64,000 nt of DNA from Ornithinicoccus hortensis (GCF_006716185.1 NZ_VFOP01000001.1:2480001-2544000); one strand, 5' to 3'. Numbered from the stretch's first letter, positions 43,430-51,940 are shown. Notes: generated from the letters alone by a model not told the origin. Made by a program: numbers and translations.

Positions 43430-43809
43430 GCATCCCGGTGGACCTGGCAGCACTGGAGGAGGCGCTCGGGCGCCACGACACGGCATACCTGCTGACCGGC
43501 GGAGCCGGACGACCCCACGTCGGTGAGGTCTTCCCGCGGCTGGTCGACGGGGCGATCCTGCTCGACGAACCGGGGCGCACCGCGCGAAGGGTGGTGGGGG
43601 AGCACCCCACGGTCACCGTGCTCCTGCCGCCCCGCGAGCGGGCCGGCTACACACTCATCGTGGACGGGGAGGCCGTCCTCGACGGTGAGGTGCTGCGGAT
43701 CACGCCGTCCCACGCGGTCCTGCACCGCGCGGCAGCGCACGGCCCGCAGGACCAGGAGCCGCAGTCGGCCTGCGGCAACGACTGCCACCCGATCGACCAG
43801 CCCTCCTGA
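43426..43809 (+). CDS. pyridoxamine 5'-phosphate oxidase-fold protein
   Basis: 127 residues of a split-barrel flavin-binding fold (about 15-100), with HDTAYLLTGGAGRPHVGEVFPRLVDGAIL at the start. The C-terminal tail contains a CGNDCH sequence of possible metal-binding type. Function is unknown; relatives are F420 or FMN reductases. ATG overlaps the UvrA-like stop in an ATGA, so the two are probably translated together. Confidence 0.75.
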
Positions 43810-43878
43810 GCACCGACGCTCCGGACCACCGGACGTCCTGACCGCGGCTCTGTCGCACCCGTGGGGGAGAGTGGCCCT

Positions 43879-44271
43879 GTGGCAGAGCGACCCGAGGTCC
43901 CCGAGGAGATGGCGCAGCGGTGCGACCGGGTGCTGGGTTCGCTGCCCCGGTGCGCCGCGGAGGACGCGTGGGTCGGGGTGCGGTGGCGGGTCGGCAGCGC
44001 CACGGTCGCCCATCTGTTCGGCGGTGAGGACCAACGGTTCCGCGTCGTGTTCCGCGCCGACCCGGAGGAGGTGATGGCGTTCGAGGCGATGGGGGAGCCC
44101 TACTTCCGCGCCGGTTGGGGCACGAACGTGGTCGGCCTCGTGCTGGACGAGGCTACCGACTGGGACGAGGTGGCCGAGCTGCTCGTCGCCTCCTACTGTG
44201 TGCAGGCGCCGGCCCGACTCGCCGAGGCGGTCATGGAGGTCTGGGCGCCGCAGGACGCGGGTGAGGGATAG
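43879..44271 (+). CDS. MmcQ/YjbR family protein
   Basis: 130 residues. WVGVRWRVGSATVAHLFGGEDQ and YFRAGWGTNVVGLVLDEATDWDEVAELLVASY match the MmcQ/YjbR fold, a double-wing DNA-binding-like domain of unknown role. The start is the GTG at 43879; an earlier GTG at 43861 in the same frame is possible. It is not coupled to its neighbours. Confidence 0.75.
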   Translation: MAERPEVPEEMAQRCDRVLGSLPRCAAEDAWVGVRWRVGSATVAHLFGGEDQRFRVVFRADPEEVMAFEAMGEPYFRAGWGTNVVGLVLDEATDWDEVAELLVASYCVQAPARLAEAVMEVWAPQDAGEG

Positions 44272-44284
44272 CCGGTCGTGACAT

Positions 44285-44329
44285 CGGTCAGGAATCAAGA
44301 AGCACGACGCACGAGCCCGCTCCTACATT
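44285..44329 (+). promoter_or_regulatory. shared activator box and -10 element, VOC gene 2
   Basis: CGGTCAGGAATCAAGAAGC (44285-44303) matches 40466-40484 with one substitution (A for G). TACATT (44324-44329) follows after 20 nt, and the ATG at 44337 is 7 nt further. The first gene shows 19 nt and 7 nt, so both promoters have the same geometry. Confidence 0.65.
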
Positions 44330-44336
44330 CGTGGGC

Positions 44337-44966
44337 ATGAACCACATCAACCATGTCACGCTCGAGGTGGCCGACGTTCCGGCCGCCTCCCGCTTCTACT
44401 ACGAGGCCCTGGGCCTGGACCCGGAGACGAGCGGGATCAGGCTCCGTGAAGCCGACGACTCCACCGCTGGTTTCCGCGGCTTCGCCCTCTCGTTGATCAC
44501 CTCCCAACCGGCGGACGTCGACCTCCTCGTCCGGGCCGCGGTCGAGGCCGGTGCCGAGACCCTGAAGCCGCCAGCCAAGTCGTTCTGGGGCTACGGGGCG
44601 GCGTTCCGGGCGCCGGACGGGACCGTCTGGCAGGTCGCGTCCGAGTCCAAGAAGGACCACGGCCCCGCGAGCACGAACGTCACCGAGACCGTCCTGCTGC
44701 TCGGCGTCGTGGACGTGAAGGCAACCAAACGGTTCTACGCCGACCACGGCCTCACGGTCGGCAAGGCGTTCGGCGGCAAGTACGTCGAGTTCGAGGCGCC
44801 CGATGGCACCGTCAAGCTTGCCCTGTACGGGCGCAGGGCCATCGGCAAGCAGGTCGGTGTCTCACCGGAGGGCGCCGGATCGCACCGGATCGCGGTGGCC
44901 AGTGGCGCTGGTCCGCTGACCGACCCGGACGGCTACGTGTGGGAGGCGGCCCACGACGCCGGGTAA
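44337..44966 (+). CDS. VOC family protein, two-domain
   Basis: 209 residues, two VOC modules in tandem (about 1-105 and 115-209). NHINHVTLEVADVPAASRFYYEALGL starts the first and TETVLLLGVVDVKATKRFYADHGL the second. Each ends in a PDGTVWQ/PDGYVWE-type strand. Binding of a small ligand between modules is the usual mode; the ligand is unknown. The ATG at 44337 is the start with a -10 box 7 nt upstream. Its promoter matches that of the VOC gene at 40517. Confidence 0.88.
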   Translation: MNHINHVTLEVADVPAASRFYYEALGLDPETSGIRLREADDSTAGFRGFALSLITSQPADVDLLVRAAVEAGAETLKPPAKSFWGYGAAFRAPDGTVWQVASESKKDHGPASTNVTETVLLLGVVDVKATKRFYADHGLTVGKAFGGKYVEFEAPDGTVKLALYGRRAIGKQVGVSPEGAGSHRIAVASGAGPLTDPDGYVWEAAHDAG

Positions 44967-45005
44967 CGTGCGCTCCAGACCACGGACGTGAGGGGGAGTG
45001 GCACG

Positions 45006-45494
45006 GTGATCCGGGACCGGCGGGATGAGGATCTCGATCGGCTCTGCGCGATCCTGACAGCGATGGGGCATCCCCGGCCCGGGCTCTCCACGGACGACCT
45101 GCGGGGGTGGCTCGTCGGTCAGGAGTCGGAGCTGTCCTGGGTCTTCGACCAGGCTCCGGTGACCGTGGCGCCGACGAAGAACGTGATCGGGCACGCGCAG
45201 ATCTACCGGCCGAGCGCGGAGCCCCTGGTCCACGCGCTGGAAGGCACCCCCGGTCTGACGGCGAGCGGGACGCTCGTGATCGGCCGGCTCTTCGTGAGAC
45301 CCGACCGGCACGCGGCGGGTGTGGCCCGGTTCCTGCTGCGCGAGGCCGTGCGGCACATCGACGCGCAGCAGAAGCAGGCGGTGCTGGAGTTGACGAGGGA
45401 TGCCCATCTGCCCTGGGAGGTCTGCGCCCGACTGGGGTTCGTGGAGGTCCCGTCAGACGCTCCGGATATCGTCCTGATGACCCGTCAGGAGTGA
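45006..45494 (+). CDS. GNAT family N-acetyltransferase
   Basis: 162 residues. IRDRRDEDLDRLCAIL opens the fold; GTLVIGRLFVRPDRHAAGVARFLLREAVRHI contains the acetyl-CoA-binding loop; PWEVCARLGFVEVPS is motif B-like. The loop lacks the usual Q/R-x-x-G-x-G/A pattern (RHAAGVA), so the family assignment is good but activity is uncertain. The GTG at 45006 follows AGGGGGAG. mug follows 7 nt later. Confidence 0.8.
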   Translation: MIRDRRDEDLDRLCAILTAMGHPRPGLSTDDLRGWLVGQESELSWVFDQAPVTVAPTKNVIGHAQIYRPSAEPLVHALEGTPGLTASGTLVIGRLFVRPDRHAAGVARFLLREAVRHIDAQQKQAVLELTRDAHLPWEVCARLGFVEVPSDAPDIVLMTRQE

Positions 45495-45501
45495 TCTGCC
45501 C

Positions 45502-46086
45502 GTGCCTACCTTCACCCGAGCCGAGCTGGACAGTTACCGCGATGCCGTGGTCCCGGACCTGGTGGGCGACCAACCCGGAACGGATCCGCCGGTGCGGCTG
45601 CTCTTCGTCGGCATCAACCCCGGACTGTGGACGGCTGCCACCCAGACCCACTTCGCCCACCCCGGCAACCGGTTCTACCCGGCGCTGCTCCGGGCCGGCA
45701 TCATCGACCGTCCGGTCGACCCCGCGGCCGGGATGGGCGAGACGGACCGCAGGCACCTGATCGACCGGGGGATCGCGATCACCAACCTGGTGCCCCGGGC
45801 CACCGCACGCGCCGACGAGTTGTCTGCCGATGAGTTGCGTGAGGGCGGTGAACGCCTGCGGTCCACGGTCCGCCGGCTCGCGCCCGCGGTGGTCGCGGTG
45901 GCCGGGATCACGGCATACCGCAGCGCCTTTGGTGTTCGTCGGGCCCGGACCGGACGGCAGCCGGAGCCGCTGGAGGGGGCCGAGCTCTGGGTGGTCCCCA
46001 ACCCGAGCGGGCTGAACGCGCACGAGACCATCGCCTCCCTCGCCACGGCCTACGCCGAGCCCGCCCGTGCCGCCGGGGTGATCTGA
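45502..46086 (+). CDS. mug: G/U mismatch-specific DNA glycosylase
   Basis: 194 residues of the uracil-DNA glycosylase superfamily. FVGINPGLWTAATQTHFAHPGNRFYPALL is the Mug active-site block, with Asn in GINPG, and VVPNPSGLNAH is the second signature. It removes uracil or 3,N4-ethenocytosine opposite G. The start is GTG, 7 nt after the GNAT gene. The next GNAT gene follows after 4 nt, so the three may form one transcript. Confidence 0.9.
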   Translation: MPTFTRAELDSYRDAVVPDLVGDQPGTDPPVRLLFVGINPGLWTAATQTHFAHPGNRFYPALLRAGIIDRPVDPAAGMGETDRRHLIDRGIAITNLVPRATARADELSADELREGGERLRSTVRRLAPAVVAVAGITAYRSAFGVRRARTGRQPEPLEGAELWVVPNPSGLNAHETIASLATAYAEPARAAGVI

Positions 46087-46090
46087 GACC

Positions 46091-46581
46091 GTGCCCCCGC
46101 GACGGCCCGGACCCGGAGGCGGTGGCCACCTGGAGATCCGCCGGGCGGACCGTGCCGACCTGCCGGCCCTGGCCCGGCTGGTCTGGTTGAACGCAGCGCC
46201 GGAGGAACAGGCCGCACAGACAATCGAATCGTTCCGGATCGACCTCGAAGCGTGGTGGTCGACCCACGAGCAGTCGCACCGTGCCTTCATCGCCGTCGAC
46301 GACGGGGGAGTGCCCGTCGGGATGGCGTGGGTGGCCCTTCTCCCGCGGGTGCCCAGACCCCCGGCGTGCTGGATCGGTCCACAGGTGACATCCAGAGCGT
46401 CTTCGTCGTCCCGGAACACCGTGGTCGGGGCATCGGCTCGGCACTGGTCCGGGCGGCCACCGAGGAAGCCGGGCGTCACGGAGCCCGTCGGGTGACCGTG
46501 CACTCGGGACGGCGGGCGGTGCCGGCCTACGAGCGGTTGGGATTCGTCTCTACGTCGGAGTTGCTCACGAAGGAGTTGTGA
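46091..46581 (+). pseudogene. GNAT N-acetyltransferase, frameshifted
   Basis: The N-terminal part (about 85 residues, EIRRADRADLPALARLVWLN to VALLPRVPRP) is in one frame; the rest (GVLDRSTGDIQSVFVVPEHRGRGIGSALV to SELLTKEL) is in the next. The change falls at a run of five C (46358-46362). One extra C would restore a single frame reading VPRPPGVLDRSTG. The acetyl-CoA loop (RGRGIG) is intact, so the gene is either recently disrupted or affected by a sequencing error. Fused it would be about 163 residues. Confidence 0.8.
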
Positions 46582-46682
46582 TGCGTCGGCGCTGCTGGCT
46601 CGTTCACCCCCCTCCCGACCACCGACCCTGACCGGGGGCTCATGGTCCATGGTGGGACGGCTCCGAGTGCGAAGGTAGGTCG

Positions 46683-47447
46683 ATGAACAACGTGGTGCAT
46701 GAGTTCGGCACGCCCGATGCCCGGGATCTCGTGCTGCTGCACGGCCTGACCGAGGCCGGCACGACCTGGCCGGACGCGGTCCAGCGGTGGGGGAGCCACT
46801 TCCGTATCCTGGCCCCCGACCTACGCGGCCACGGGCACTCGCCCCGCTTCACGGCCGCACAGTTGAGTGACCCGATGGCCGTGCTCCGCGATGACGTGAT
46901 CGGCCTGCTCGAGGCCGTATGCCGTGGACCGGCGATTCTGCTCGGCCACTCCCTGGGCGGCCGGCTTGCGCTGATCGCCAGCGCCGCTCGGCCCGACCTC
47001 GTGGACCGGCTGGTCCTCGAGGATCCGGTACTGGCCAGCCTGGACGCTGCCCCGGCCAGTTTCGCTGAGCAACAGCACCAGTTCCTCGACGCCTTTGCCG
47101 ACGGGGGAGTGGGGGAACGGGCCCGGGCACACGCAGCGACCAACTGGTCCGCTGCGGAGATCGAGGCCTGGTCCCTGAGCAAGACCCTGGTGGATCGCGC
47201 ATTGATCGACCACCTGAGCCTGGGCCCGCTGGACGCGGTCGCACTCTTGCAGGACAGCATCACGCCGACTCTGCTGGTGGTGCCGGCCGACGGGGAGACC
47301 GCACGGCATCGAGCCCTAGTGACCAACCCGCTCATCCAGGTCGCGGCCCTTGACGGGGTTGGTCACTGCGTCCGTCGTGATGGCCGGGACGCCTTTCATG
47401 GTGTCGTCGACCCGTTCCTGCTGGGGGAGACCGGCCCCCACGTCTGA
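46683..47447 (+). CDS. alpha/beta hydrolase
   Basis: 254 residues. The oxyanion loop is LVLLHGLTEAGTTW. The nucleophile elbow GHSLGGRLALI gives Ser at about residue 99. The catalytic Asp and His are in VVPADGETA and DGVGHCVRRDG. The substrate is unknown. ATG is preceded by AAGGTAGG. It lies alone between the disrupted GNAT gene and the convergent lipoprotein gene. Confidence 0.85.
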   Translation: MNNVVHEFGTPDARDLVLLHGLTEAGTTWPDAVQRWGSHFRILAPDLRGHGHSPRFTAAQLSDPMAVLRDDVIGLLEAVCRGPAILLGHSLGGRLALIASAARPDLVDRLVLEDPVLASLDAAPASFAEQQHQFLDAFADGGVGERARAHAATNWSAAEIEAWSLSKTLVDRALIDHLSLGPLDAVALLQDSITPTLLVVPADGETARHRALVTNPLIQVAALDGVGHCVRRDGRDAFHGVVDPFLLGETGPHV

Positions 47448-47518
47448 CCGTCCCGATTTCCCGGATGCTCGGGTCCGCTGCGTGGAGGATGAGCGGGACT
47501 GCCCGCGGCGCTGATCCG

Positions 47519-48031
47519 TTAGGTCCCAGCAGACCCGTCCTCGGCGTCCGGCGGGAAGAGGAGGGCGTACCCGTCCGTCGGACACCCGTGTGCATCGTCG
47601 GGGAGGACCACCGCTGCCGGGTCGGCCCACATCCCTGGCAGGTCGACGACGTCGCCGACCACGAAGCCCTCCTCGTTAGGCAGCGTCACCCGCTCGTCCA
47701 CCAGCTCGCTGCCATAGGGGAGCACCATGGTCCACGCGTGATCGCCCTCGTCGACGAGGACGAGGCACCCACCGTCCGACACGCCGACCGACCCCTGAAC
47801 CGCGCTGGCATGCCGGCCGTCCGAGGGATCGGGAGCCTCCTTGCGGGCCAGGACGCTCGGACCGCTGCCGATCAACGCAACATCCCGCGGGCCAACAGTC
47901 GACGCGCTCGTGTCCTGGACCGGCGGCGTCTCGCTGTTGCCGACGTCGACGTCCTGCGGCTTCTCAGCAGAGCACCCGGAAGCCGCGAGCAGCATGGCAA
48001 CGGCCGCGACGACGCTTCTGCACACGCTCAT
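47519..48031 (-). CDS. putative lipoprotein
   Basis: 170 residues. The signal peptide ends in the lipobox LAASGC (Cys about residue 20), followed by an acidic linker. The remaining domain has LVLVDEGDHAWTMVLPYGSELVDE and VVDLPGMWADPAAVVLPDDAHGCPTDGY. I do not recognise the family. ATG follows AAGGAG. It begins 4 nt after the HxlR stop, so the two are probably one operon, which would link a surface protein to a redox-type regulator. Confidence 0.75.
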   Translation of the reverse strand: MSVCRSVVAAVAMLLAASGCSAEKPQDVDVGNSETPPVQDTSASTVGPRDVALIGSGPSVLARKEAPDPSDGRHASAVQGSVGVSDGGCLVLVDEGDHAWTMVLPYGSELVDERVTLPNEEGFVVGDVVDLPGMWADPAAVVLPDDAHGCPTDGYALLFPPDAEDGSAGT

Positions 48032-48034
48032 GGA

Positions 48035-48406
48035 TTACTCCTTAACCGGTGGCACCGCGTTCTCGGCGGCCCAGGCGAGGAGTGGTATGACGAGGCTGGC
48101 CAGTTCCTGACCTCCCTCGGTCAGGCTGTAGTCGACTCGCGGCGGGATGACCGGCTGGGCCTCACGGTGCACCAGGCCGTCGTTCTCGAGGATGCGCAGC
48201 GTTTGGGCGAGCATCTTCTCGCTGATCCCCCCGATCCGGCGCCGCAGCTGGCTCCACCGGTGCGGACCCTCCGACAGGCTCGTCAGGATCAGCACGCCCC
48301 ACTTGCTGGTGACGTGGTCGAGCAGTTCGCGCGTGGGGCAGTTCGCAGGGAAGTTTCCGTCCGGAAAGACCTTCTGCAGGACTGCTACCTGGGAACTCAC
48401 TGCCAT
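48035..48406 (-). CDS. HxlR-family transcriptional regulator
   Basis: 123 residues. The winged helix has CPTRELLDHVTSKWGVLILTSLSEGPHRWSQLRRRIGGISEKMLAQTLRILENDGLV (about 22-80). Cys at about residue 23 is in the position of the redox-sensing Cys of YodB/QorR relatives. It is divergent from the NAD(P)H-binding gene, a pairing known for QorR with quinone oxidoreductase. An inverted repeat (48409-48435) lies directly upstream of the ATG. Confidence 0.92.
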   Translation of the reverse strand: MAVSSQVAVLQKVFPDGNFPANCPTRELLDHVTSKWGVLILTSLSEGPHRWSQLRRRIGGISEKMLAQTLRILENDGLVHREAQPVIPPRVDYSLTEGGQELASLVIPLLAWAAENAVPPVKE

Positions 48407-48408
48407 GT

Positions 48409-48435
48409 GAGTACCTTACTTGAAAGTGCGTACTC
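48409..48435. promoter_or_regulatory. HxlR operator candidate
   Basis: GAGTAC (48409-48414) and GTACTC (48430-48435) are perfect arms, and ACTT/AAGT forms an inner dyad around GA. The 27 bp symmetry lies between the HxlR start codon and the NAD(P)H-binding gene, 3 bp from the HxlR ATG. It resembles known HxlR/QorR sites. Confidence 0.65.
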
Positions 48436-48523
48436 TCCATCGGGAAGTGCCTGGCGGCCGGGACGGTTGTGCTGAGTGAGCCCTCGCGGCGCACCCATCC
48501 CACCAACCTGAGAGGACCCCACC

Positions 48524-49387
48524 ATGAACTACGTCGTCACCGGAGCCACCGGCCCCTTTGGCCGCCACGTCATCGAGACGCTCCTGGCCCGCGGTGTGGC
48601 TGCTGCGGACGTCGTTGCGGTCGGCCGTTCGGTCGACAAGATCAGCGACCTCGCCGAGCGCGGCGTGCAGGTGCGGGCCGCGAGCTATGACGACCCCGAG
48701 GCCCTGCGCACCGCCCTCGAGGGGGCGGGCACGGTGCTCTTGGTCTCCGGCAGCGAGGTCGGCCAGCGGGTGCAGCAGCACCAGAACGTCATCGACGCCG
48801 CGGTCGCGGTCGGTGCCGGCCGGATCGTCTACACCAGTCTGGTCAACGCCCGGGAGGCAGGCCTCCAGCTGGCGGCCGAGCACGTGGCCACGGAGCAGGC
48901 GCTTGCCGGCTCCGGGCTGGCCCACACCGTCCTGCGCAACGGCTGGTACCTCGAGAACTACACCGACCAGATCGGGAACTACGTCGCGAACGGGGCCGTC
49001 CTGGGCAGCGCCGGAGAGGGCCGTATCAGTGCCGCCACCCGGGCCGACCTGGCCGAAGCCGCGGCGACCGTCCTCCTGGACGAGTCGCACACCGGCAAGG
49101 TCTACGAGCTGGGCATGGACGACGCGTTCACCCTGGCTGAGCTCGCTGAGGCCGTGAGCGTGGCCAGCGGTACGGCCGTGACCTACCGCGACCTGCCGGG
49201 CGAGGAGTTCCAGCAGGCGCTCGTCGGGGCCGGTCTGCCCGAGTCGTTCGCCACGGTGCTGGCTGACACGGACCGTGGCATCCGGGACGGCGCGCTGCAC
49301 ACGGACACCGGCGACCTCGCCCGCCTGCTGGGCCGTCCCGCGACCTCGATGCCCGAGGCCGTGCGCGCAGCCCTGGTTGCCAGCTGA
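48524..49387 (+). CDS. NmrA/QOR2-like NAD(P)H-binding oxidoreductase
   Basis: 287 residues, atypical SDR fold. The Rossmann glycine motif is VVTGATGPFGRHVIETLL at residues 3-20. Substrate-side blocks include GRIVYTSLVNAREAGLQLAAEH and NGWYLENYTDQIGNYV, typical of the YtfG/QorB quinone reductase group. ATG has GAGAGGA upstream. It is divergent from the HxlR gene, so quinone or diamide-type stress is the likely inducer. Confidence 0.9.
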   Translation: MNYVVTGATGPFGRHVIETLLARGVAAADVVAVGRSVDKISDLAERGVQVRAASYDDPEALRTALEGAGTVLLVSGSEVGQRVQQHQNVIDAAVAVGAGRIVYTSLVNAREAGLQLAAEHVATEQALAGSGLAHTVLRNGWYLENYTDQIGNYVANGAVLGSAGEGRISAATRADLAEAAATVLLDESHTGKVYELGMDDAFTLAELAEAVSVASGTAVTYRDLPGEEFQQALVGAGLPESFATVLADTDRGIRDGALHTDTGDLARLLGRPATSMPEAVRAALVAS

Positions 49388-49522
49388 CTTCCGCCCATGT
49401 CAGCGCTCACCTGTCAGAACGTCACGAAAGGCACCAACGGGCCCGGTCGGGGGCGTCGCGGCCGTCGAGATGTGGTCATGGGTGGTTCGCCGATAATGCA
49501 CATTATGTCAAATACGGTTGGA

Positions 49523-50509
49523 TCAGACCGTCTCGACCATGCCGGCGTCCGCTCCTCTGACCCCACTCGCGTGTTCCTCAAGATCCGGGTGCTCGGTCGG
49601 CCCGCGTTTTGAGTCGACCTCCCTCGCGCGACGTCCGGGTTTGAGTTCGCTCAGGATATTGCTCGCGACGATGCAGGCAGCGCCCACGACGGCGATGACG
49701 CCGAGCCGGTCTCCGTAGAACCAGCCGAAGATGCCGCCCCACACGGGTTCGCCCGCGTAGATGATGGTGGCCCTGGTCGGTGAGACCGATCGTTGTGCCC
49801 AGTTCATCGTGAGCTGGATCAGGCAGCTCGCCGCCGCCATGCCGAGCGCTGGTGCGAGCCAGCCCCAGGAGAACGCGGGGACCGACTCCCCCGCCAGTGG
49901 AAATGTCATCAGACCGAGGGCGCCGGCGGTCAGGAGCTGAATGATCGTGACGTTGCCGAGGCTCACGCGACCGGCAAAGACCCCGATCAGGACGATCTCG
50001 GCAGCCATCGCCACCGCGCCGATCAAGGTGGCGGTCTCCCCCGGCCCGAACCCGATGCGCAGGGCTTCGGGGCCGGCGAGCAGGACCAGTCCGACGAAGG
50101 CGAGCGTCACGCCGAGTAGTGCCATCCGCCCCGGAGGCTTGCGGAACGCCGCCCACTGCAGGAGCGGAACGAGCGGGACGTACAGCGCCGTGATGAAGGC
50201 CGACGTGCTGGCGGTGATCGTCTGGAGTCCGAAGGTCTGCAACCCGTAACCGGAGAACAGGCACACCCCGATCGATACCCCCGCGACCAGGTCACGCGCG
50301 CTGATACGCCGCAGCGACCGGTGGAAGATCGCCGCCGCGATGAGCCCCGCCGCGAGGAAGCGGATGCCGACGAAGAACCATGGGCCGCTGTGCTGCACCG
50401 CTAGGTGCACGACGACGAAGGTCGAGCCCCAGATGGCGGTGATCCCCACGAGCGCCATCTCCTGACGGCTCGGGGTCTGGGGACGCCCCACAAACCGATT
50501 GTGCAACAT
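49523..50509 (-). CDS. EamA-family (DMT) transporter
   Basis: 328 residues with ten membrane helices as two EamA repeats. GITAIWGSTFVVVHLAV begins repeat 1 and ATLIGAVAMAAEIVLIGVFAG repeat 2; APALGMAAASCLIQLTMNWAQRSVS lies in repeat 2. These proteins export metabolites or amino acids. The ATG at 50509 is preferred over 50542 because TAGAGT (complement of 50517-50522) lies 7 nt upstream. It is divergent from an XRE-cupin regulator and shares its palindromic operator. Confidence 0.88.
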   Translation of the reverse strand: MLHNRFVGRPQTPSRQEMALVGITAIWGSTFVVVHLAVQHSGPWFFVGIRFLAAGLIAAAIFHRSLRRISARDLVAGVSIGVCLFSGYGLQTFGLQTITASTSAFITALYVPLVPLLQWAAFRKPPGRMALLGVTLAFVGLVLLAGPEALRIGFGPGETATLIGAVAMAAEIVLIGVFAGRVSLGNVTIIQLLTAGALGLMTFPLAGESVPAFSWGWLAPALGMAAASCLIQLTMNWAQRSVSPTRATIIYAGEPVWGGIFGWFYGDRLGVIAVVGAACIVASNILSELKPGRRAREVDSKRGPTEHPDLEEHASGVRGADAGMVETV

Positions 50510-50541
50510 TCTGCACACTCTAGGGTGCAGAATGATGCACA
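50500..50541. promoter_or_regulatory. shared palindromic operator of EamA and XRE genes
   Basis: TGTGCAACATTCTGCAC (50500-50516) and GTGCAGAATGATGCACA (50525-50541) are inverted with one mismatch over 17 nt and flank ACTCTAGG. The centre contains both -10 boxes, TAGAGT (minus) and TAGGGT (plus). The start codons lie in or next to the arms, so a repressor here would block both genes. Confidence 0.7.
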
Positions 50542-51092
50542 TGTCAAGTCAGCCCTCCCCCGTCCTCGGTCACCTCGCGAGCAACGTGCGTCGACTGCGT
50601 CAGGAGTCCGGGCTCAGTCAGCTCGCCCTGGCGGAGCGGGCCGGCATCAGTCGCCGGACCGTGATCGCGTTGGAAGCCGGCGAGGCGAACATCGGTCTGG
50701 CCAGCCTGGACCACGTTGCCGACGCCCTCGGGACCAACTTCACCGACCTGGTCAAGGCGCCGTCCACCCCGCAGACGGAGATCGACGAGATCCTGTGGCG
50801 CGGTCAGTCCGCGGACAGTTCGGCGACCCTGCTGGGCTCGGCGCCCGCCTCCACGGAGGCCCAGCTCTGGGTCTGGCGGCTCGCCCCGGGAGACCGGTAT
50901 GACGCGGAGCCCGACCCGGGCGGGTGGCACGAGATCGTCCTGGTCACCGCGGGGCGCGTACGGATCGAGCGCCGCGACGGGACCGTCGACCTCACTGCGG
51001 GTCAACGCGCCATCTACCCGAGCGACCAGCCCTATTCCTACGTCGCCCCGGGCGACCAGCCAGCGGAGTTCGCCCGGATCGTCACGTCGTGA
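50541..51092 (+). CDS. XRE-family regulator with cupin domain
   Basis: 183 residues. The XRE helix-turn-helix is about 12-65 (LASNVRRLRQESGLSQLALAERAGISRRTVIALEAG). The C-terminal cupin is about 100-180 (WHEIVLVTAGRVRIERRDGT, SDQPYSYVAPGDQPAEF). It likely senses a small ligand and regulates the divergent EamA exporter through the 50500-50541 palindrome. Starts at 50532, 50535 and 50541 are all possible. Confidence 0.9.
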   Translation: MSSQPSPVLGHLASNVRRLRQESGLSQLALAERAGISRRTVIALEAGEANIGLASLDHVADALGTNFTDLVKAPSTPQTEIDEILWRGQSADSSATLLGSAPASTEAQLWVWRLAPGDRYDAEPDPGGWHEIVLVTAGRVRIERRDGTVDLTAGQRAIYPSDQPYSYVAPGDQPAEFARIVTS

Positions 51093-51111
51093 GCCGGTCC
51101 CCCACGGCGCC

Positions 51112-51417
51112 TCAGGCGTCCGCGATCTGACGGAGTGCTGCGACGTGCCCGTCGAAGGCGGCCCGGCCCTCCCGGGTCAGGCGCACCCAGGTAATCCTCC
51201 GGGAATCGCCGCGGGTCGGTGAGGCGGTCTTGCTCTGGGTGACGTAGCCGGCGCCTACGAGCACCTTGACCTGTTTTGACAGGGTCGGGGCGCTCACGGA
51301 CAGCGTCTCGGTCAGCACCCCGAACTCCACCGCCTCGGTGCGACGCAACAGTCCGCAGAGGCGCAGTCGCAGCGGGGGGTGGATCACCTCGTCGAAGACG
51401 GGGTCCGTGGTATTCAC
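51112..51417 (-). CDS. winged-helix transcriptional regulator (MarR/ArsR-like)
   Basis: 101 residues, essentially one winged helix. VFDEVIHPPLRLRLCGLLRRTEAVEFGVLTETLSVSAPTLSKQVKVLVGAGYVTQSK contains the recognition helix. It is a short regulator of the type annotated as transcriptional regulator with DNA-binding domain HTH_27. The GTG at 51417 overlaps the stop of the membrane gene upstream (51414), so the two form an operon and the regulator may control it. Confidence 0.85.
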   Translation of the reverse strand: MNTTDPVFDEVIHPPLRLRLCGLLRRTEAVEFGVLTETLSVSAPTLSKQVKVLVGAGYVTQSKTASPTRGDSRRITWVRLTREGRAAFDGHVAALRQIADA

Positions 51418-51869
51418 GCCGCTGCGGCGTCCCGGGCGAAGGCGCGGTCCGCCGCCCGACCCAGCACGGTGACCCCGACGAAGGTGAGGACCGCCGGCAC
51501 GCCCAGCCAGGCCCAGTGCGCCGAGGCGGCGATGCCGAACGAGTCGCTGAGCATCAGCAGCACCAGGACCAGGATGGCGACGAGGTAGAGATTCCCGGCG
51601 ACCCCCCTGCCGGTGAACCGGATCCCCCGCTCGCGGTTCGCCAACCACAACAGTCCCAGGACGGCGATGCCGGTGACGAGGAAGTTCGCGCTGCCACCGT
51701 CGTTCAGGACGGGCGAGATGGCGAAGAGCGCCAGCACGATGCCGAGGGTCGGGTAGAGCCAGTTCGGGGATGCCGCACGCTTCTCCAGGGCCCCCCGGTC
51801 CTGCTCGAGGGACGCCAGGTGCGCGGCCGCCTGATCGCGCGATGCCTTGCCGGTCGGTGTGGTGTCCAT
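51414..51869 (-). CDS. membrane protein of unknown function
   Basis: 151 residues. An N-terminal amphipathic segment (about 1-35) is followed by four membrane helices (about 37-55, 63-77, 90-105 and 110-130), with short loops. I do not recognise a family. The ATG at 51869 follows GGAGG; an upstream start at 51905 is less likely. It is co-transcribed with the small regulator downstream and runs opposite to the barstar gene. Confidence 0.7.
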   Translation of the reverse strand: MDTTPTGKASRDQAAAHLASLEQDRGALEKRAASPNWLYPTLGIVLALFAISPVLNDGGSANFLVTGIAVLGLLWLANRERGIRFTGRGVAGNLYLVAILVLVLLMLSDSFGIAASAHWAWLGVPAVLTFVGVTVLGRAADRAFARDAAAA

Positions 51870-51940
51870 GCCCTCCACGCCACAAATGACTTTCCGATAT
51901 GGCAACTCAGATGCCCGCTGCGCCGGATAGGGTGACCGAC

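Noticed and set aside
49493-49506. ATAATG-CA-CATTAT palindrome between the NmrA-like gene and EamA
   Set aside because: It lies downstream of both genes, so a regulatory role is not supported; too short to call a repeat.
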